DNA of 64,000 bases from an uncultured Dehalococcoidia bacterium (GTDB lineage Bacteria > Chloroflexota > Dehalococcoidia > Lucifugimonadales > JADFKI01). This document shows, piece after piece, positions 9,448 through 17,467 of this stretch. Position 1 is the first letter of the stretch; every line of letters starts with the position of its first letter. The stretch lies in assembly GCA_958295865.1 (NCBI GenBank), contig CATQHF010000004.1:505506-569505 (forward strand), given 5' to 3'. Made by a program: the position numbers and the translations under genes. A model generated the notes under the pieces. That model was given only the letters and a program-made list of their open reading frames with translations, did not search any database and was not told the DNA's origin.

Positions 9448-10485
9448 ATGAACTCTGATATACGGCTTAGCGTGGTTGACCAGTCGCCTGTGCGGAAGGG
9501 CGGGACGGCGCGCGATGCGCTGACCGAAACCATTGAGCTCGCGCGCGCCGTGGAGGCGCTGGGCTACCGCCGCTTCTGGGTGGCGGAGCATCATAACCTG
9601 GCGAACTTCGCGGGAACAAGCCCGGAGATTCTCATCGGGCAGATTGCCGCGAGGACGCAGAGCATTCGCGTGGGCAGCGGCGGCGTGATGCTGCCGCATT
9701 ACAGCGCGTTCAAGGTCGCCGAGGTGTTCCGCATGCTGGAGACGCTCTTCCCCGGCAGGATAGACCTGGGCATCGGGCGCGCGCCCGGCAGCGACCAGAT
9801 TACCGCCGCCGCGCTCTCATATCCGCGCCCGCAGCTGGATGTGCGGCACTATCCCAGAATTGTGGGCGATCTGCTGAACTTCCTGCACGACAGCGTCGAT
9901 GCCGAGCATCCCTTCGCGTCGCTGCACGCGGGGCCCGGGGAATCGACCGCGCCCGATGTGTGGCTGCTGGGTTCGCGCGCCGACAGCGCGGCTATGGCGG
10001 CGGAGATGGGCTTGCCCTTCAGCTTCGCGCACTTCTTCGGGCTGGCAACGGAGCACGGACCTACCATCGCGGAGATGTATCGGCAGAACTTCAAGCCGTC
10101 CGAATATCTCGCCGAGCCGAAGGTCAATGTCGCGCTGCAAGTGCTGTGCGCCGATACGGAAGAAGACGCGCAGCGCATTGGCGCGAGCCGCAACCTGTCG
10201 CGCGTGCGCTCGGTGCAGGGCGTGCGCGAGGGCGTGCCGCCAATCGAAGAGGCGCTGGCGTATGAGTACCGCCCCGACGAGTGGGCGTACCTGTCGAAGA
10301 TGAAGCAGAGCTACATCGACGGCGCGCCGGAGCAGGTCAAGGAGAAGATAGAGGCGCTTGCCGAAGCTTACGCCACCGACGACATCGGCATCGTCACGAT
10401 ATGCTACGATTTCAGCGACAGGGTGCGGTCGTATGAGCTGGTGGCTGAAGTGTTTGGCATGAATGAACAAAGCCGTCCTCTGTGA
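9448..10485 (+). CDS. LLM-class flavin-dependent oxidoreductase (MsnO8-like)
   Basis: A 345-residue bacterial-luciferase-fold protein: [12 protein letters not shown] at the N-terminus, RFWVAEHHN near residue 50, and VGSGGVMLPHYSAFKVAE near residue 75, the signature of the MsnO8-type LLM family. These enzymes use FMNH2 (some use F420) as monooxygenases or reductases. It is followed closely by a fumarylacetoacetate hydrolase-like gene and a phosphotriesterase-like gene on the same strand, which suggests a degradative operon. Its 5' end is duplicated upstream as part of the methyltransferase tandem duplication, so its native promoter may now lie beyond two extra genes. Confidence 0.85.
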   Translation: MNSDIRLSVVDQSPVRKGGTARDALTETIELARAVEALGYRRFWVAEHHNLANFAGTSPEILIGQIAARTQSIRVGSGGVMLPHYSAFKVAEVFRMLETLFPGRIDLGIGRAPGSDQITAAALSYPRPQLDVRHYPRIVGDLLNFLHDSVDAEHPFASLHAGPGESTAPDVWLLGSRADSAAMAAEMGLPFSFAHFFGLATEHGPTIAEMYRQNFKPSEYLAEPKVNVALQVLCADTEEDAQRIGASRNLSRVRSVQGVREGVPPIEEALAYEYRPDEWAYLSKMKQSYIDGAPEQVKEKIEALAEAYATDDIGIVTICYDFSDRVRSYELVAEVFGMNEQSRPL

Positions 10486-10519
10486 AAGCGGGGGATGGGG
10501 ATTTCACAGGAGATTTGCG

Positions 10520-11299
10520 ATGCGCTGGGTAAGATATGAAGGCGATGGCGAAGCCGTATTTGGCATTGTGGAGGGCGATGATGTCGAGGAGGTCAGCGGC
10601 AGCCCGTTCGACGGCTATGAGCGCACGGGCAAGCGGCAGGCGCTGGCAGATGTGCGGCTGCTGATTCCGTTCGAGCCGAAGACATTCTACGCGGCGGGCG
10701 TCAACTACGAAGAGCATGTGCGCGAGGCGGCGGCGCTGCTCGGACGCGAGCCGGACATTCCGCAGAAGCCGGACATCGGCTATCGCGCCAACAACGCGCT
10801 CATCGCGCACGGCGAACCTATCGTGAAGCCTGCCGACGCCACCGAGCGGTTTCAGTATGAGGGCGAGCTTGTAGTCGTCATCGGCAAAGAGGCAAAGAAC
10901 CTATCGGAAGCGGACGCGCTGTCGTGCGTGCTGGGCTACACCATCGGCAACGATGTAAGCGAGCGCACTTGGCAGGCGGGCGACCGCACGCTCTGGCGCG
11001 CCAAGAACAGCGACACCTTCAAGCCGATGGGCCCGTGGATTGAGACCGATGTCGATCTCGATTCGCTGCGAACCGTCGTGCGGCTGAACGGCGAGGTCGT
11101 GTCAGACTTTGCGACCAACAACATGGTGTTCGGCGTGGCGACCTACATCAGCGCGATGACTCGCTATCTCACGCTATATCCGGGCGATATGATATGGATG
11201 GGAACGGACGGCGCAACGCAGAACATGAAGCCGGGCGATACCTGCGAAGTAGAGATAAGCGGCATCGGCACACTGAGCAACCCGGTGGTCAGCGGTTAG
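10520..11299 (+). CDS. fumarylacetoacetate hydrolase-family protein
   Basis: A 259-residue protein. The FAH core starts with FYAAGVNYEEH and includes PIVKP, a YEGELVVVIGK metal-ligand segment, GYTIGNDVSER, and a C-terminal PGDMIWMGTDG (usually PGDxIxTGTP). The family cleaves C-C bonds in acylpyruvates or related 2-oxo acids using Mg2+/Mn2+. The ATG at 10520 follows AGGAGA with good spacing. The longer frame from 10463 overlaps the LLM gene and is unlikely. It probably acts downstream of the LLM enzyme in breakdown of an aromatic or cyclic compound. The substrate is not deducible. Confidence 0.8.
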   Translation: MRWVRYEGDGEAVFGIVEGDDVEEVSGSPFDGYERTGKRQALADVRLLIPFEPKTFYAAGVNYEEHVREAAALLGREPDIPQKPDIGYRANNALIAHGEPIVKPADATERFQYEGELVVVIGKEAKNLSEADALSCVLGYTIGNDVSERTWQAGDRTLWRAKNSDTFKPMGPWIETDVDLDSLRTVVRLNGEVVSDFATNNMVFGVATYISAMTRYLTLYPGDMIWMGTDGATQNMKPGDTCEVEISGIGTLSNPVVSG

Positions 11300-11317
11300 G
11301 TCGTGCGGACTTCCATC

Positions 11318-11346
11318 CCGTCATTCCCGCGAAAACGGGAATCCAG
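11318..11346. repeat. solo REP-type palindrome
   Basis: CGTCATTCCCGCGAAAACGGGAATCC-type imperfect palindrome between two genes of the same operon. The core ATTCCC-N8-GGGAAT recurs throughout the window, alone or inside larger elements. Confidence 0.7.
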
Positions 11347-11384
11347 CGTGAGATAACTTGTAGCTTCATGGAGGGTTTATCGAC

Positions 11385-12335
11385 ATGGCGACTATCAACT
11401 CGGTATTGGGGCCGATGGACACGGCGGATTTGGGGTTCACGCTGTCGCATGAGCATGTGCTGGTAACTTCTGCGGGCATACAGCAGATATACCCGGAGTT
11501 CATCGATCGCGCTGGCACGATTGAGCGCGGCATCAACGACCTGAAGGCGGCGCATGATGAGGGTCTGCGAAGTATCATCGATGTAACGACTATCGACCTG
11601 GGGCGCGATATTCGGCTCATCCAAGAGGTGTCGCGCGGCTCAGGCGTCAATATCGTCTGCGCGACTGGCACATGGCGCGACATCCCGCGCGTGTTTTGGA
11701 CGGCGACGCCCGACGACATCGCGCCGCTGTACATCCGCGAAATCGAAGAGGGCATCGAAGGCACGGACATCAAGGCGGGCATCATCAAGGTCGCCAACGA
11801 CATGGGCGGCGTTACGCCGGAAGGCGAGATTATCCTGCGCGCGGCCGCGCGAGCGCAGAAGGCGACGGATGTGCCTATCTCCACGCACACATGGGCGCCT
11901 GAGCGCGTCGGCGAGCAGCAGGTCGCCATATTCGAAGACGAGGGCGTCGACCTGAACCGCGTCTATATCGGACACAGCAACGACACGGATGATACCGATT
12001 ACCTCATCGGCTTGCTGGAAAAGGGCGTATGGATTGGGCTTGACCGCTACCCCGGCAGGCCTGAGGCGCTCGACTGGGAGGCGCGCACGCAAACGGCGTA
12101 CAAGCTCATCGAGGCGGGGTTCGCGCACCGAATCATGCTGGGACACGACTGGTCGGTGGCGTTGCTGATTGCGCTGCGTGAGGCGCGAGAGGCGCGGGAC
12201 AAGAACAACCCCGACGGCTACCTGTTCATCACGCGCCGCGTACTGCCGCGCCTGCAAGAGCTAGGCGCGTCCGACGACGACATCAACAAGATTATGGTGG
12301 ACAACCCGCGCCGCTTCTTCGAGGGAAGGGAATAA
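11385..12335 (+). CDS. phosphotriesterase-family metal-dependent hydrolase
   Basis: A 316-residue amidohydrolase-superfamily protein. The metal ligands of the PTE family are all visible: H22 and H24 (SHEHV), K135 (the lysine expected to be carbamylated, GIIKVA), H168 (STHTW), H197 (YIGHSND) and D255 (LGHDWS). PTE-family members are mostly lactonases or carboxylesterases rather than true phosphotriesterases, which fits a catabolic operon with the FAH-like and LLM genes. TGGAGGG precedes the ATG. The gene ends just before a minus-strand terminator. Confidence 0.85.
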   Translation: MATINSVLGPMDTADLGFTLSHEHVLVTSAGIQQIYPEFIDRAGTIERGINDLKAAHDEGLRSIIDVTTIDLGRDIRLIQEVSRGSGVNIVCATGTWRDIPRVFWTATPDDIAPLYIREIEEGIEGTDIKAGIIKVANDMGGVTPEGEIILRAAARAQKATDVPISTHTWAPERVGEQQVAIFEDEGVDLNRVYIGHSNDTDDTDYLIGLLEKGVWIGLDRYPGRPEALDWEARTQTAYKLIEAGFAHRIMLGHDWSVALLIALREAREARDKNNPDGYLFITRRVLPRLQELGASDDDINKIMVDNPRRFFEGRE

Positions 12336-12337
12336 AA

Positions 12338-12376
12338 AGAGAGGAGCCTCCCCGACTCGCGGGAAAGCCCCTCTCC
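12338..12376 (-). terminator. strong intrinsic terminator, minus strand
   Basis: Read on the minus strand, GAGAGG...CCTCTC closes a two-part stem (inner TTCCCG/CGGGGA) followed by TTTTTATT. There is no comparable T tract on the plus strand. It therefore serves minus-strand transcription, although no protein gene is annotated there. Confidence 0.7.
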
Positions 12377-12500
12377 GGTGTAGAAGATGCTCCGGGGAAC
12401 ACCTACCTGGAGCACCTCCTGATACTACTAGCCAATGCAGCAACCTCCTTTCCAGAGACCCTCAGTAAGCTTTCGGCCACCTCCACCACTATCTCTGACT
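12338..12500 (-). ncRNA. candidate small RNA or short-peptide transcript
   Basis: A consensus -10 box TATAAT (12505-12510 on the minus strand) lies about 160 bp before the terminator at 12338-12376. The predicted transcript contains a second hairpin, GGTGCTCC/GGAGCATC. No recognised RNA family (SRP, 6S, T-box, common riboswitches) fits by eye. A frame open to a TAG near 12395 could encode a short peptide, so coding is not excluded. A -35 box is poor. Confidence 0.4.
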
Positions 12501-12587
12501 TTCTATTATACACATAGACGGCAAGATTTACAGGCAAATTGAGATGATTTACATGGATGTACAAGATGGAAGGGATGAGAACGCGCG

Positions 12588-12944
12588 ATGATTGACGGCG
12601 TGGCGGGCGTGATAATCTGGACAGAGCGCATGGCGGCGATGGCGGCGTTCTACCGCGACACGCTGGGGCTGCCCGTGCATTCGGAGCGTCCGCACTTCGT
12701 CGCGTTCGAGTGGGGCGATATGCGCTTCAGCATCGGCGCGCACTCCGAAGTGCGGGGCAAGAACGCCGAGCCGCAGCGCATCATGGTCAACCTCGCAACA
12801 TCGGACATCCACATGCTGCACAAGCGTCTTGCCGCAGCGGGCGTGCGCTTCATCAGACCGCCGGAGCGCGAGCATTGGGGCGGCTGGGTCGCCACATTCG
12901 AGGACCCGGACGGCAACCTACTGCAACTGCTGGAGCAGCCGTAG
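12588..12944 (+). CDS. VOC-superfamily (glyoxalase/bleomycin-resistance-like) protein
   Basis: A 118-residue protein with the paired beta-alpha-beta-beta-beta modules of the vicinal oxygen chelate fold: FYRDTLGLPV near residue 20, FEWGDMRFSIG near 45, and a C-terminal FEDPDGNLLQLLE motif. The terminal glutamate and a central histidine are the likely metal ligands. Function could be a dioxygenase, isomerase or drug-binding protein. It is monocistronic, between the candidate sRNA and the convergent amidase. Confidence 0.75.
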   Translation: MIDGVAGVIIWTERMAAMAAFYRDTLGLPVHSERPHFVAFEWGDMRFSIGAHSEVRGKNAEPQRIMVNLATSDIHMLHKRLAAAGVRFIRPPEREHWGGWVATFEDPDGNLLQLLEQP

Positions 12945-12982
12945 GGAGCTAATAAGGGCGGGCGAAGTAGATGCAAACTACT

Positions 12983-14380
12983 CTACATAGGCGGCCTAGT
13001 TTCAAACAGGCGCGCGCGCTGCTCGTAGGCGTAGGCGGCGCGGAAGACGGTCGGCTCGTCGAATGGCTTGCCCGCGATTTGCAAGCCGACGGGCAACCCC
13101 GCCGTCGTGAAGCCGCAAGGCACCGATATGGCGGGCATCCCTGTGAGGTTGTAAGGCCCGGTGAAGCTGGGAACGCGCGATGTCGTCATAGCGTCCATCT
13201 CGTCGAAGCGCGGCGCGGGATTGGACATCGTGGGCGACGCCACTACATCAACCCTCCTCAGCACATCGGCGAACTCGCGCTTGAGCACATTCCTGACGCG
13301 CTGCGCCTGCACATAGTCGCCTGACGAGAACAGCCCGCCGGTTCGGAAGCGCGCCCTGACCATCTCGCCGAATAGCTCCGGCTTGGAGCGCAGGTTGTTC
13401 TGATGGTAGGCGAATGCCTCGCTCAGCATGATGACGGGCTGCGCCGCGCCCGCGTGCTCCAGCATCGGAACGCTCACCTCTTCCACATGCGCGCCCAAGT
13501 CCTCCATGACCTTCAGCGCGTCGTTCACGGCGGCGAGGGTGTCCTTGTCTATCGTGGGGGCGTCCGCAAAGAAGAAGTGGCGCGGCACGCCAATTCGCAA
13601 GCCGCTAATGTCCTCTACCAGCGACGCCGAATAGTCAGGGACGGGCGCTTGGCTGGTCGTCGGGTCTTTGGGGTCATAGCCCGCGATGGCTTGCAGCATG
13701 ATGGCGGAGTCCTCGACCGTCCAGGTCATAGGCCCGCAGTGGTCAAGCGTCCAGCTGAGAGGCACGACACCGTAGCGGCTGACGCGCCCGTAGGTCGCCT
13801 TGATGCCCGCGATGCCGCAGAATGCCGCCGGTCCCCGTATCGAGCCGCCCGTGCAAGAGCCGAGCGTCCCCATGCACAACCCCGCCGCGATGCCCGCGCC
13901 GGAGCCGCTGCTTGAGCCGCCGGGGATATGGTCGAGGTTCCACGGGTTGCGCGCCAGAGGGAAGCCGTTGGTCGGGTCGGGGCCGCCGAGCGCGAACTCG
14001 TGCATCGCCAGCTTGCCCAGCAGCACCGCGCCCGCCGCCCTCAGGCGCGCCGTAGTGGTGGCGTCCTCAGCCGGAACGCGGTCTGCCATCACCTTGGAGC
14101 TTGCCGTAGTGCGGACGCCCGCCGTGTCGTACAAGTCTTTCAGCGCGATGGGGATGCCGTGCATCGGCCCGCGATAGTCGCCGCGCAGGATTTCGGCTTC
14201 CGCCTGCCGCGCGTCCGCCATAGCGTCGTCGCGCAGCACGGTTATGTAGCATTCCAGCGTATCGTCGAGCGCGTCGATGCGCCCCAGAAACGCGCGGGTA
14301 AGCTCGACGGGCGAAATCTGCCCGCTTGCCAGCAGTTCGCCCGCCTCGCCGATGGTGAGGTAGTGCAGTTCAGTCGTCAT
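12983..14380 (-). CDS. amidase-signature hydrolase (GatA-like)
   Basis: A 465-residue protein. The amidase-signature triad is visible: Lys in IALKDLYDTAG near residue 82, cis-Ser in GGSSSGSGAG near 157, and nucleophilic Ser in GSCTGGSIRGPA near 180. It is preceded by a GatC-like gene two bases upstream, an arrangement seen both in GatCAB operons and in free-standing amidases of Chloroflexi. GatB is not in the window. GatA enzymes are usually about 480-490 residues, so transamidosome membership is possible. The short C-terminus and catabolic surroundings make a small-molecule amidase more likely. Confidence 0.75.
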   Translation of the reverse strand: MTTELHYLTIGEAGELLASGQISPVELTRAFLGRIDALDDTLECYITVLRDDAMADARQAEAEILRGDYRGPMHGIPIALKDLYDTAGVRTTASSKVMADRVPAEDATTTARLRAAGAVLLGKLAMHEFALGGPDPTNGFPLARNPWNLDHIPGGSSSGSGAGIAAGLCMGTLGSCTGGSIRGPAAFCGIAGIKATYGRVSRYGVVPLSWTLDHCGPMTWTVEDSAIMLQAIAGYDPKDPTTSQAPVPDYSASLVEDISGLRIGVPRHFFFADAPTIDKDTLAAVNDALKVMEDLGAHVEEVSVPMLEHAGAAQPVIMLSEAFAYHQNNLRSKPELFGEMVRARFRTGGLFSSGDYVQAQRVRNVLKREFADVLRRVDVVASPTMSNPAPRFDEMDAMTTSRVPSFTGPYNLTGMPAISVPCGFTTAGLPVGLQIAGKPFDEPTVFRAAYAYEQRARLFETRPPM

Positions 14381-14382
14381 CG

Positions 14383-14580
14383 CTACACCTCCGGATCCCA
14401 GCCCGGCGAGTACACGACCGCCAAGTCTTCGGCGTCGAGTTCGAGGGCGTTCATGCGAGCAATCGGCTCAAGGTAATGGTCGTACATCGGCTTGAGATGC
14501 TCAAGCTCGCCGTCGGTGAGGTCAAGGCCCGCGCGCCGCGTGAGTGCGCGAAAGTCGTCGATGGCAATGGATTCGGGCAT
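14383..14580 (-). CDS. GatC-like small protein
   Basis: A 65-residue acidic helical protein of the AtzG/GatC-like type (IDDFRALTRRAGLDLTDGEL..., ending VVYSPGWDPEV). The ATG at 14580 follows GGAGG with ideal spacing, and the frame upstream of it is probably untranslated. Its stop lies two bases before the amidase ATG, so the two are translationally linked. GatC homologues wrap around and stabilise the amidase subunit. AtzG plays that role for the amidase AtzE. Confidence 0.65.
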   Translation of the reverse strand: MPESIAIDDFRALTRRAGLDLTDGELEHLKPMYDHYLEPIARMNALELDAEDLAVVYSPGWDPEV

Positions 14581-14653
14581 GGCAATGCCTCCTGATAGTG
14601 TGAGCATTAACATAACACAGATGGACAGGATGGGTGGGGAGGTTGCTTACCGT

Positions 14654-15751
14654 TTATTCTCCAGGCAATGCCTTCGTCTTAGCCGCGTCGTATCCTTCCC
14701 AGACCTTTCGCGTTAGCGCCGTAAGTTGCTCTTTATGAGCGTTCCATTCTTCCAGCGAGTGCAGCGGAAACTTAATCTCGTAGTTGATGTCCTCGAATTG
14801 TACTAGAGCTTGTGCGTCTGCCTTTTCGTATTCAAAGCCTTCGTTCTTGATTTTCTCGAACTCGCACATTGACGCAAGGCGTATAGATAGAGGGTGAAAA
14901 CCAACTTTGACACCATGCCCGCTCTCGTCAATCTCAATGAAGAGTGTGGCTGCACGTATAAAAGTGCCCATGTTAAGCGCTGAGTAGTCTAGGTTGAAAT
15001 TCATCCGTGTGTTGGCATAGGAATTCGTATATCCCCTTGTCTGGCTCTTGAACATATTCTCTACGCCACTTAGCACATCTCGAACCTCTGAGGTTAGCGC
15101 TTGGGCGCGTTCAACAAACGGTGATCTTCGATTGCGTGATTGGGGCTTTCGCGGTGTGCTGACAGCCGTATCAGCTCTTTCCACTTCTACATTTCTGGAA
15201 AGCAACGTCTTGCCATCGCTGTTGACAAAGCCTTGAAAGGTCAACAGCGCAATGTCGATAGTGCCGCCCGCAAGATATTTCACCATGCGCTCAGTCGTAT
15301 TATCTACGCCAAGTCCCACCAGAACCATGCGTGGAGGCAGAAGCGAATCGATGTCCCCTTCAGCCCAGATGCTGCTAAACCACTCACCAAAGTTCTCAAT
15401 CTTTTGTATGCCAAGGCTGCCGGATCGCTCGGATATGTGCTTGTATAGGGTTTCTTCATCCATAGCGTTCAGTGAAGAAGCGTAGTCAATGACCTGTGCG
15501 ACCGCCTCACGATTGAGTCTGCCACGCTTCAACTCGAACACGACCAGTCTGCCATCGCTGTCCACGCCGAGCAGGTCGAGCGGGCCGCCCGCCGTTGAAG
15601 TCTGCCGTCCCACCAGTTGCAAGCCACCTTCAAGCATCTCCGGGTTCGCGGTAAGAATATCCTCAAGCAGTCCCTCGGTCTCCATCCGGTTGTTGGTGAT
15701 AAGTTGCGCCGCCGAAGTGCCGTCGACTGCCCATATCTTGGTTTCTTCCAT
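14654..15751 (-). CDS. NucS-like PD-(D/E)XK endonuclease
   Basis: A 365-residue protein. The N-terminal 110 residues match the nuclease half of endonuclease NucS (DUF91): Asp59 in GGPLDLLGV, then Glu73 and Lys75 in VFELKRG, followed by the AVAQVIDYAS helix. Classical NucS places this domain at the C-terminus after a DNA-binding domain. Here it is first, followed by about 200 residues I do not recognise. It may be a mismatch or branched-DNA nuclease, or part of a defence function, and it lies next to a HigBA pair. Base composition is lower in GC than in the amidase gene beside it. Confidence 0.65.
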   Translation of the reverse strand: MEETKIWAVDGTSAAQLITNNRMETEGLLEDILTANPEMLEGGLQLVGRQTSTAGGPLDLLGVDSDGRLVVFELKRGRLNREAVAQVIDYASSLNAMDEETLYKHISERSGSLGIQKIENFGEWFSSIWAEGDIDSLLPPRMVLVGLGVDNTTERMVKYLAGGTIDIALLTFQGFVNSDGKTLLSRNVEVERADTAVSTPRKPQSRNRRSPFVERAQALTSEVRDVLSGVENMFKSQTRGYTNSYANTRMNFNLDYSALNMGTFIRAATLFIEIDESGHGVKVGFHPLSIRLASMCEFEKIKNEGFEYEKADAQALVQFEDINYEIKFPLHSLEEWNAHKEQLTALTRKVWEGYDAAKTKALPGE

Positions 15752-15800
15752 GACACACTCCTATCTTATCCTACTCATTCTGTCCGTCCTGTCAGCGCTC

Positions 15801-16091
15801 TCAAGCCGACGCCACGAACCGCTCCACTTTGATTTGCCCTGCTTGTTCTCGCGCCTGCCACAGGTCGTAAGCCGTCTGCAAGTTCAGCCAAGTCTCCGGC
15901 GTAGAACCGAACGCCTGAGACAGCCGAATAGCCATGTCAACCGACATGCCCGACTTTTCATTCAGCAGGTTGGAAAGCGCTTGGCGTGTTACACCCAAAC
16001 CCTCCGCCGCCCGCGTTACCGTCAAGCCCAGCGGCTCAAGACATTCGTACTTCACGATTTCGCCCGGATGGGGCGGACTGTGCATAGGCAT
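15801..16091 (-). CDS. higA: HigA-family antitoxin
   Basis: A 96-residue protein: HPGEIVKYECLEPLGLTV, then a helix-turn-helix (RAAEGLGVTRQALSNLLN) and the typical DMAIRLSQAFGSTPETWLNLQ tail of HigA/VapI antitoxins. It lies 12 bp downstream of the higB toxin on the same strand, the usual toxin-first HigBA order. It neutralises HigB and should repress the shared promoter. A related but orphaned copy lies at 41408-41689. Confidence 0.85.
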   Translation of the reverse strand: MPMHSPPHPGEIVKYECLEPLGLTVTRAAEGLGVTRQALSNLLNEKSGMSVDMAIRLSQAFGSTPETWLNLQTAYDLWQAREQAGQIKVERFVASA

Positions 16092-16103
16092 CGCATCACT
16101 TCC

Positions 16104-16379
16104 TCAGTGGTAATCAGTGTAATCAACATCAACCGCGTCGCCGTCATCAAACCTAAAGGTTACTCGCCAATTCGCCGATACCCATACTGCGTAATGTCCG
16201 CTGAGTTCGCCCGACAGCGAATGCAGACGAAAGCCGGGCATGTCCATATCCTTCGGAGTGCGACTTGTGTCAAGTACGCCAAGAATGCGCTTCAATTTTC
16301 GCAAGTGCTGCGGGGCTACGCGACCTTCATTGCCGTTGTAGAGCGCTTCGAGCCTGCGACTTCTGAACGAGGCTATCAT
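16104..16379 (-). CDS. higB: HigB-family toxin (RelE-fold mRNA interferase)
   Basis: A 91-residue basic protein: FRSRRLEALYNGN, PQHLRKLKRILGVLD, and a C-terminal VSANWRVTFRFDDGDAVDVDYTDYH-type ending characteristic of HigB. Members of the family cut mRNA at the ribosome. It is complete and followed directly by higA. The C-terminal DYTDYH is useful for recognising the broken higB near 41.7 kb, which retains VDFVDYH. Confidence 0.85.
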   Translation of the reverse strand: MIASFRSRRLEALYNGNEGRVAPQHLRKLKRILGVLDTSRTPKDMDMPGFRLHSLSGELSGHYAVWVSANWRVTFRFDDGDAVDVDYTDYH

Positions 16380-16498
16380 GCCGACACTCTAAGGCAGTGT
16401 GGTGTCGCCTGTCAAGTGTCAGTTGACAATATGAATGGACAGAATTGACAGAGTGAGCAAATCAAGACAATCCCATCCATCCTGTAAATCGATGTTAG

Positions 16499-16652
16499 CT
16501 ACGGCCCCTCCTCCCAATACTGCGCCGGCGACCTTGCGGGGAAGGGCTTGTACGGGTAGGCGGCGAGGCGCTCTTCGTCTAGGTCGATGCCCAGGCCGGG
16601 CGCGTCGGGCAGTTGAATGTAGCCATCCCGCACCTCGAAGGGCGTCTTGGCG
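16499..16652 (-). pseudogene. duplicated 3' end of the enolase-superfamily gene
   Basis: These bases encode the last 50 residues of the enolase-superfamily protein at 17876-19027 (from AKTPFEVRDGY to YWEEGP) and match its DNA at about 95%. Similarity ends sharply at 16652, where the duplicate joins unrelated AT-richer DNA that precedes the VapB-like gene. An ORF of 93 residues (16499-16780) reads through this fragment but its first 43 residues are unrelated, so I treat it as a remnant. Confidence 0.8.
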
Positions 16653-16762
16653 TTGTGTTGGCTGCTAACATAAAGGCGACTTGTAGCATATTCGCTCATT
16701 ATGTTATGTTTTCGATAAGAATTGTCAACTATCGAAAGCGCTGATGCCAGGTTGGGCAAATC

Positions 16763-17467
16763 ATGGCTACCGTAACTCACACTTCAGAGGATGCGCCGTG
16801 GATGGATAGATTGCGCCTGCCCGCTTATCGGGTATCAGACGCCGCAAAGTACGCCGGCATCCATCACAATGCCATTTACGCTTGGGAAAGGACGGCATCG
16901 CCCGACGTTCCTAGACGGGCTCCGTACACACGGCTATCTTACTTGGAACTCATCGAAATCGCGTTTGTCGCATTCTTCAAGAATGTGGGCATTCCCTTGC
17001 GGCGAATAAGAGATACGCACGACCAAATCGCCGATTATATGGAAACTGACTATCCATTCGTATCTCGTCAGTTCAAAACAGAGCGCTTTTCTTACCGTCT
17101 GCTGACGGAACAGGATGAGCGCTACTTGCCGGAATTGTCGGCGGCAGTCGCATTATACGAATCCAATGGGCTATCTTCCCAAGACGAATGGGCAGCGGAG
17201 TTGTTTTCCCGATTCGATTACGAATACGAGGTTGTGGTGAGATGGCGGCTGAGAGGACGCGCGCCCCAAGTCGTTATAGATCCGAGAATATCTTTCGGTG
17301 TTCCGACCGTAAAAGGCATACCCACGCAGGTTATAGCGGGGCGGTATGAAGTGGGGGAAACGCCTGCCGAAATCGCTAGTGACTTTGTCATAAGTGAAAC
17401 CGCCGTTTTGGATGCGCTCAAGTTCGAGAACCCAACACACTTGAACGGGCAAATCAAGGCATCGTGA
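16763..17467 (+). CDS. VapB45-like antitoxin with MerR-type HTH and DUF433
   Basis: A 234-residue protein. The N-terminus (RVSDAAKYAGIHHNAIYAWER) looks like a MerR-type winged helix. Residues about 165-230 form a DUF433 domain (PRISFGVPTVKGIPTQVIAG, then a helix-turn-helix ending VLDALKFE). DUF433 proteins with this extension pair with PIN-like toxins, as in mycobacterial VapBC45. Its GTGA stop overlaps the start of the toxin gene, so the two are coupled. GC is lower than in flanking metabolic genes, and the pair sits between two copies of the enolase gene's 3' end, implying insertion. Confidence 0.75.
   Translation: MATVTHTSEDAPWMDRLRLPAYRVSDAAKYAGIHHNAIYAWERTASPDVPRRAPYTRLSYLELIEIAFVAFFKNVGIPLRRIRDTHDQIADYMETDYPFVSRQFKTERFSYRLLTEQDERYLPELSAAVALYESNGLSSQDEWAAELFSRFDYEYEVVVRWRLRGRAPQVVIDPRISFGVPTVKGIPTQVIAGRYEVGETPAEIASDFVISETAVLDALKFENPTHLNGQIKAS

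Larger units (their letters stand above)
6314..9493 (+). repeat. tandem duplication of the methyltransferase-HNH locus
   Basis: Two head-to-tail units, 6314-7906 and 7907-9488, each hold about 40 bp of 5' leader, a whole methyltransferase-HNH gene, the intergenic spacer and the first bases of the downstream LLM oxidoreductase gene. The internal junction joins the LLM 5' end (..cgcctgtg) to the methyltransferase leader (ctaccattgg..). The pentamer TGTGC is present at 6314-6318, 7907-7911 and 9489-9493, a microhomology signature. The units are nearly identical except for about 580 bp in the middle of each gene. Confidence 0.9.

Noticed and set aside
16499-16780. 93-codon frame as a new gene
   Set aside because: Its second half is the copied tail of the enolase-superfamily gene in the same frame. 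The first half is unrelated and lacks a convincing start.
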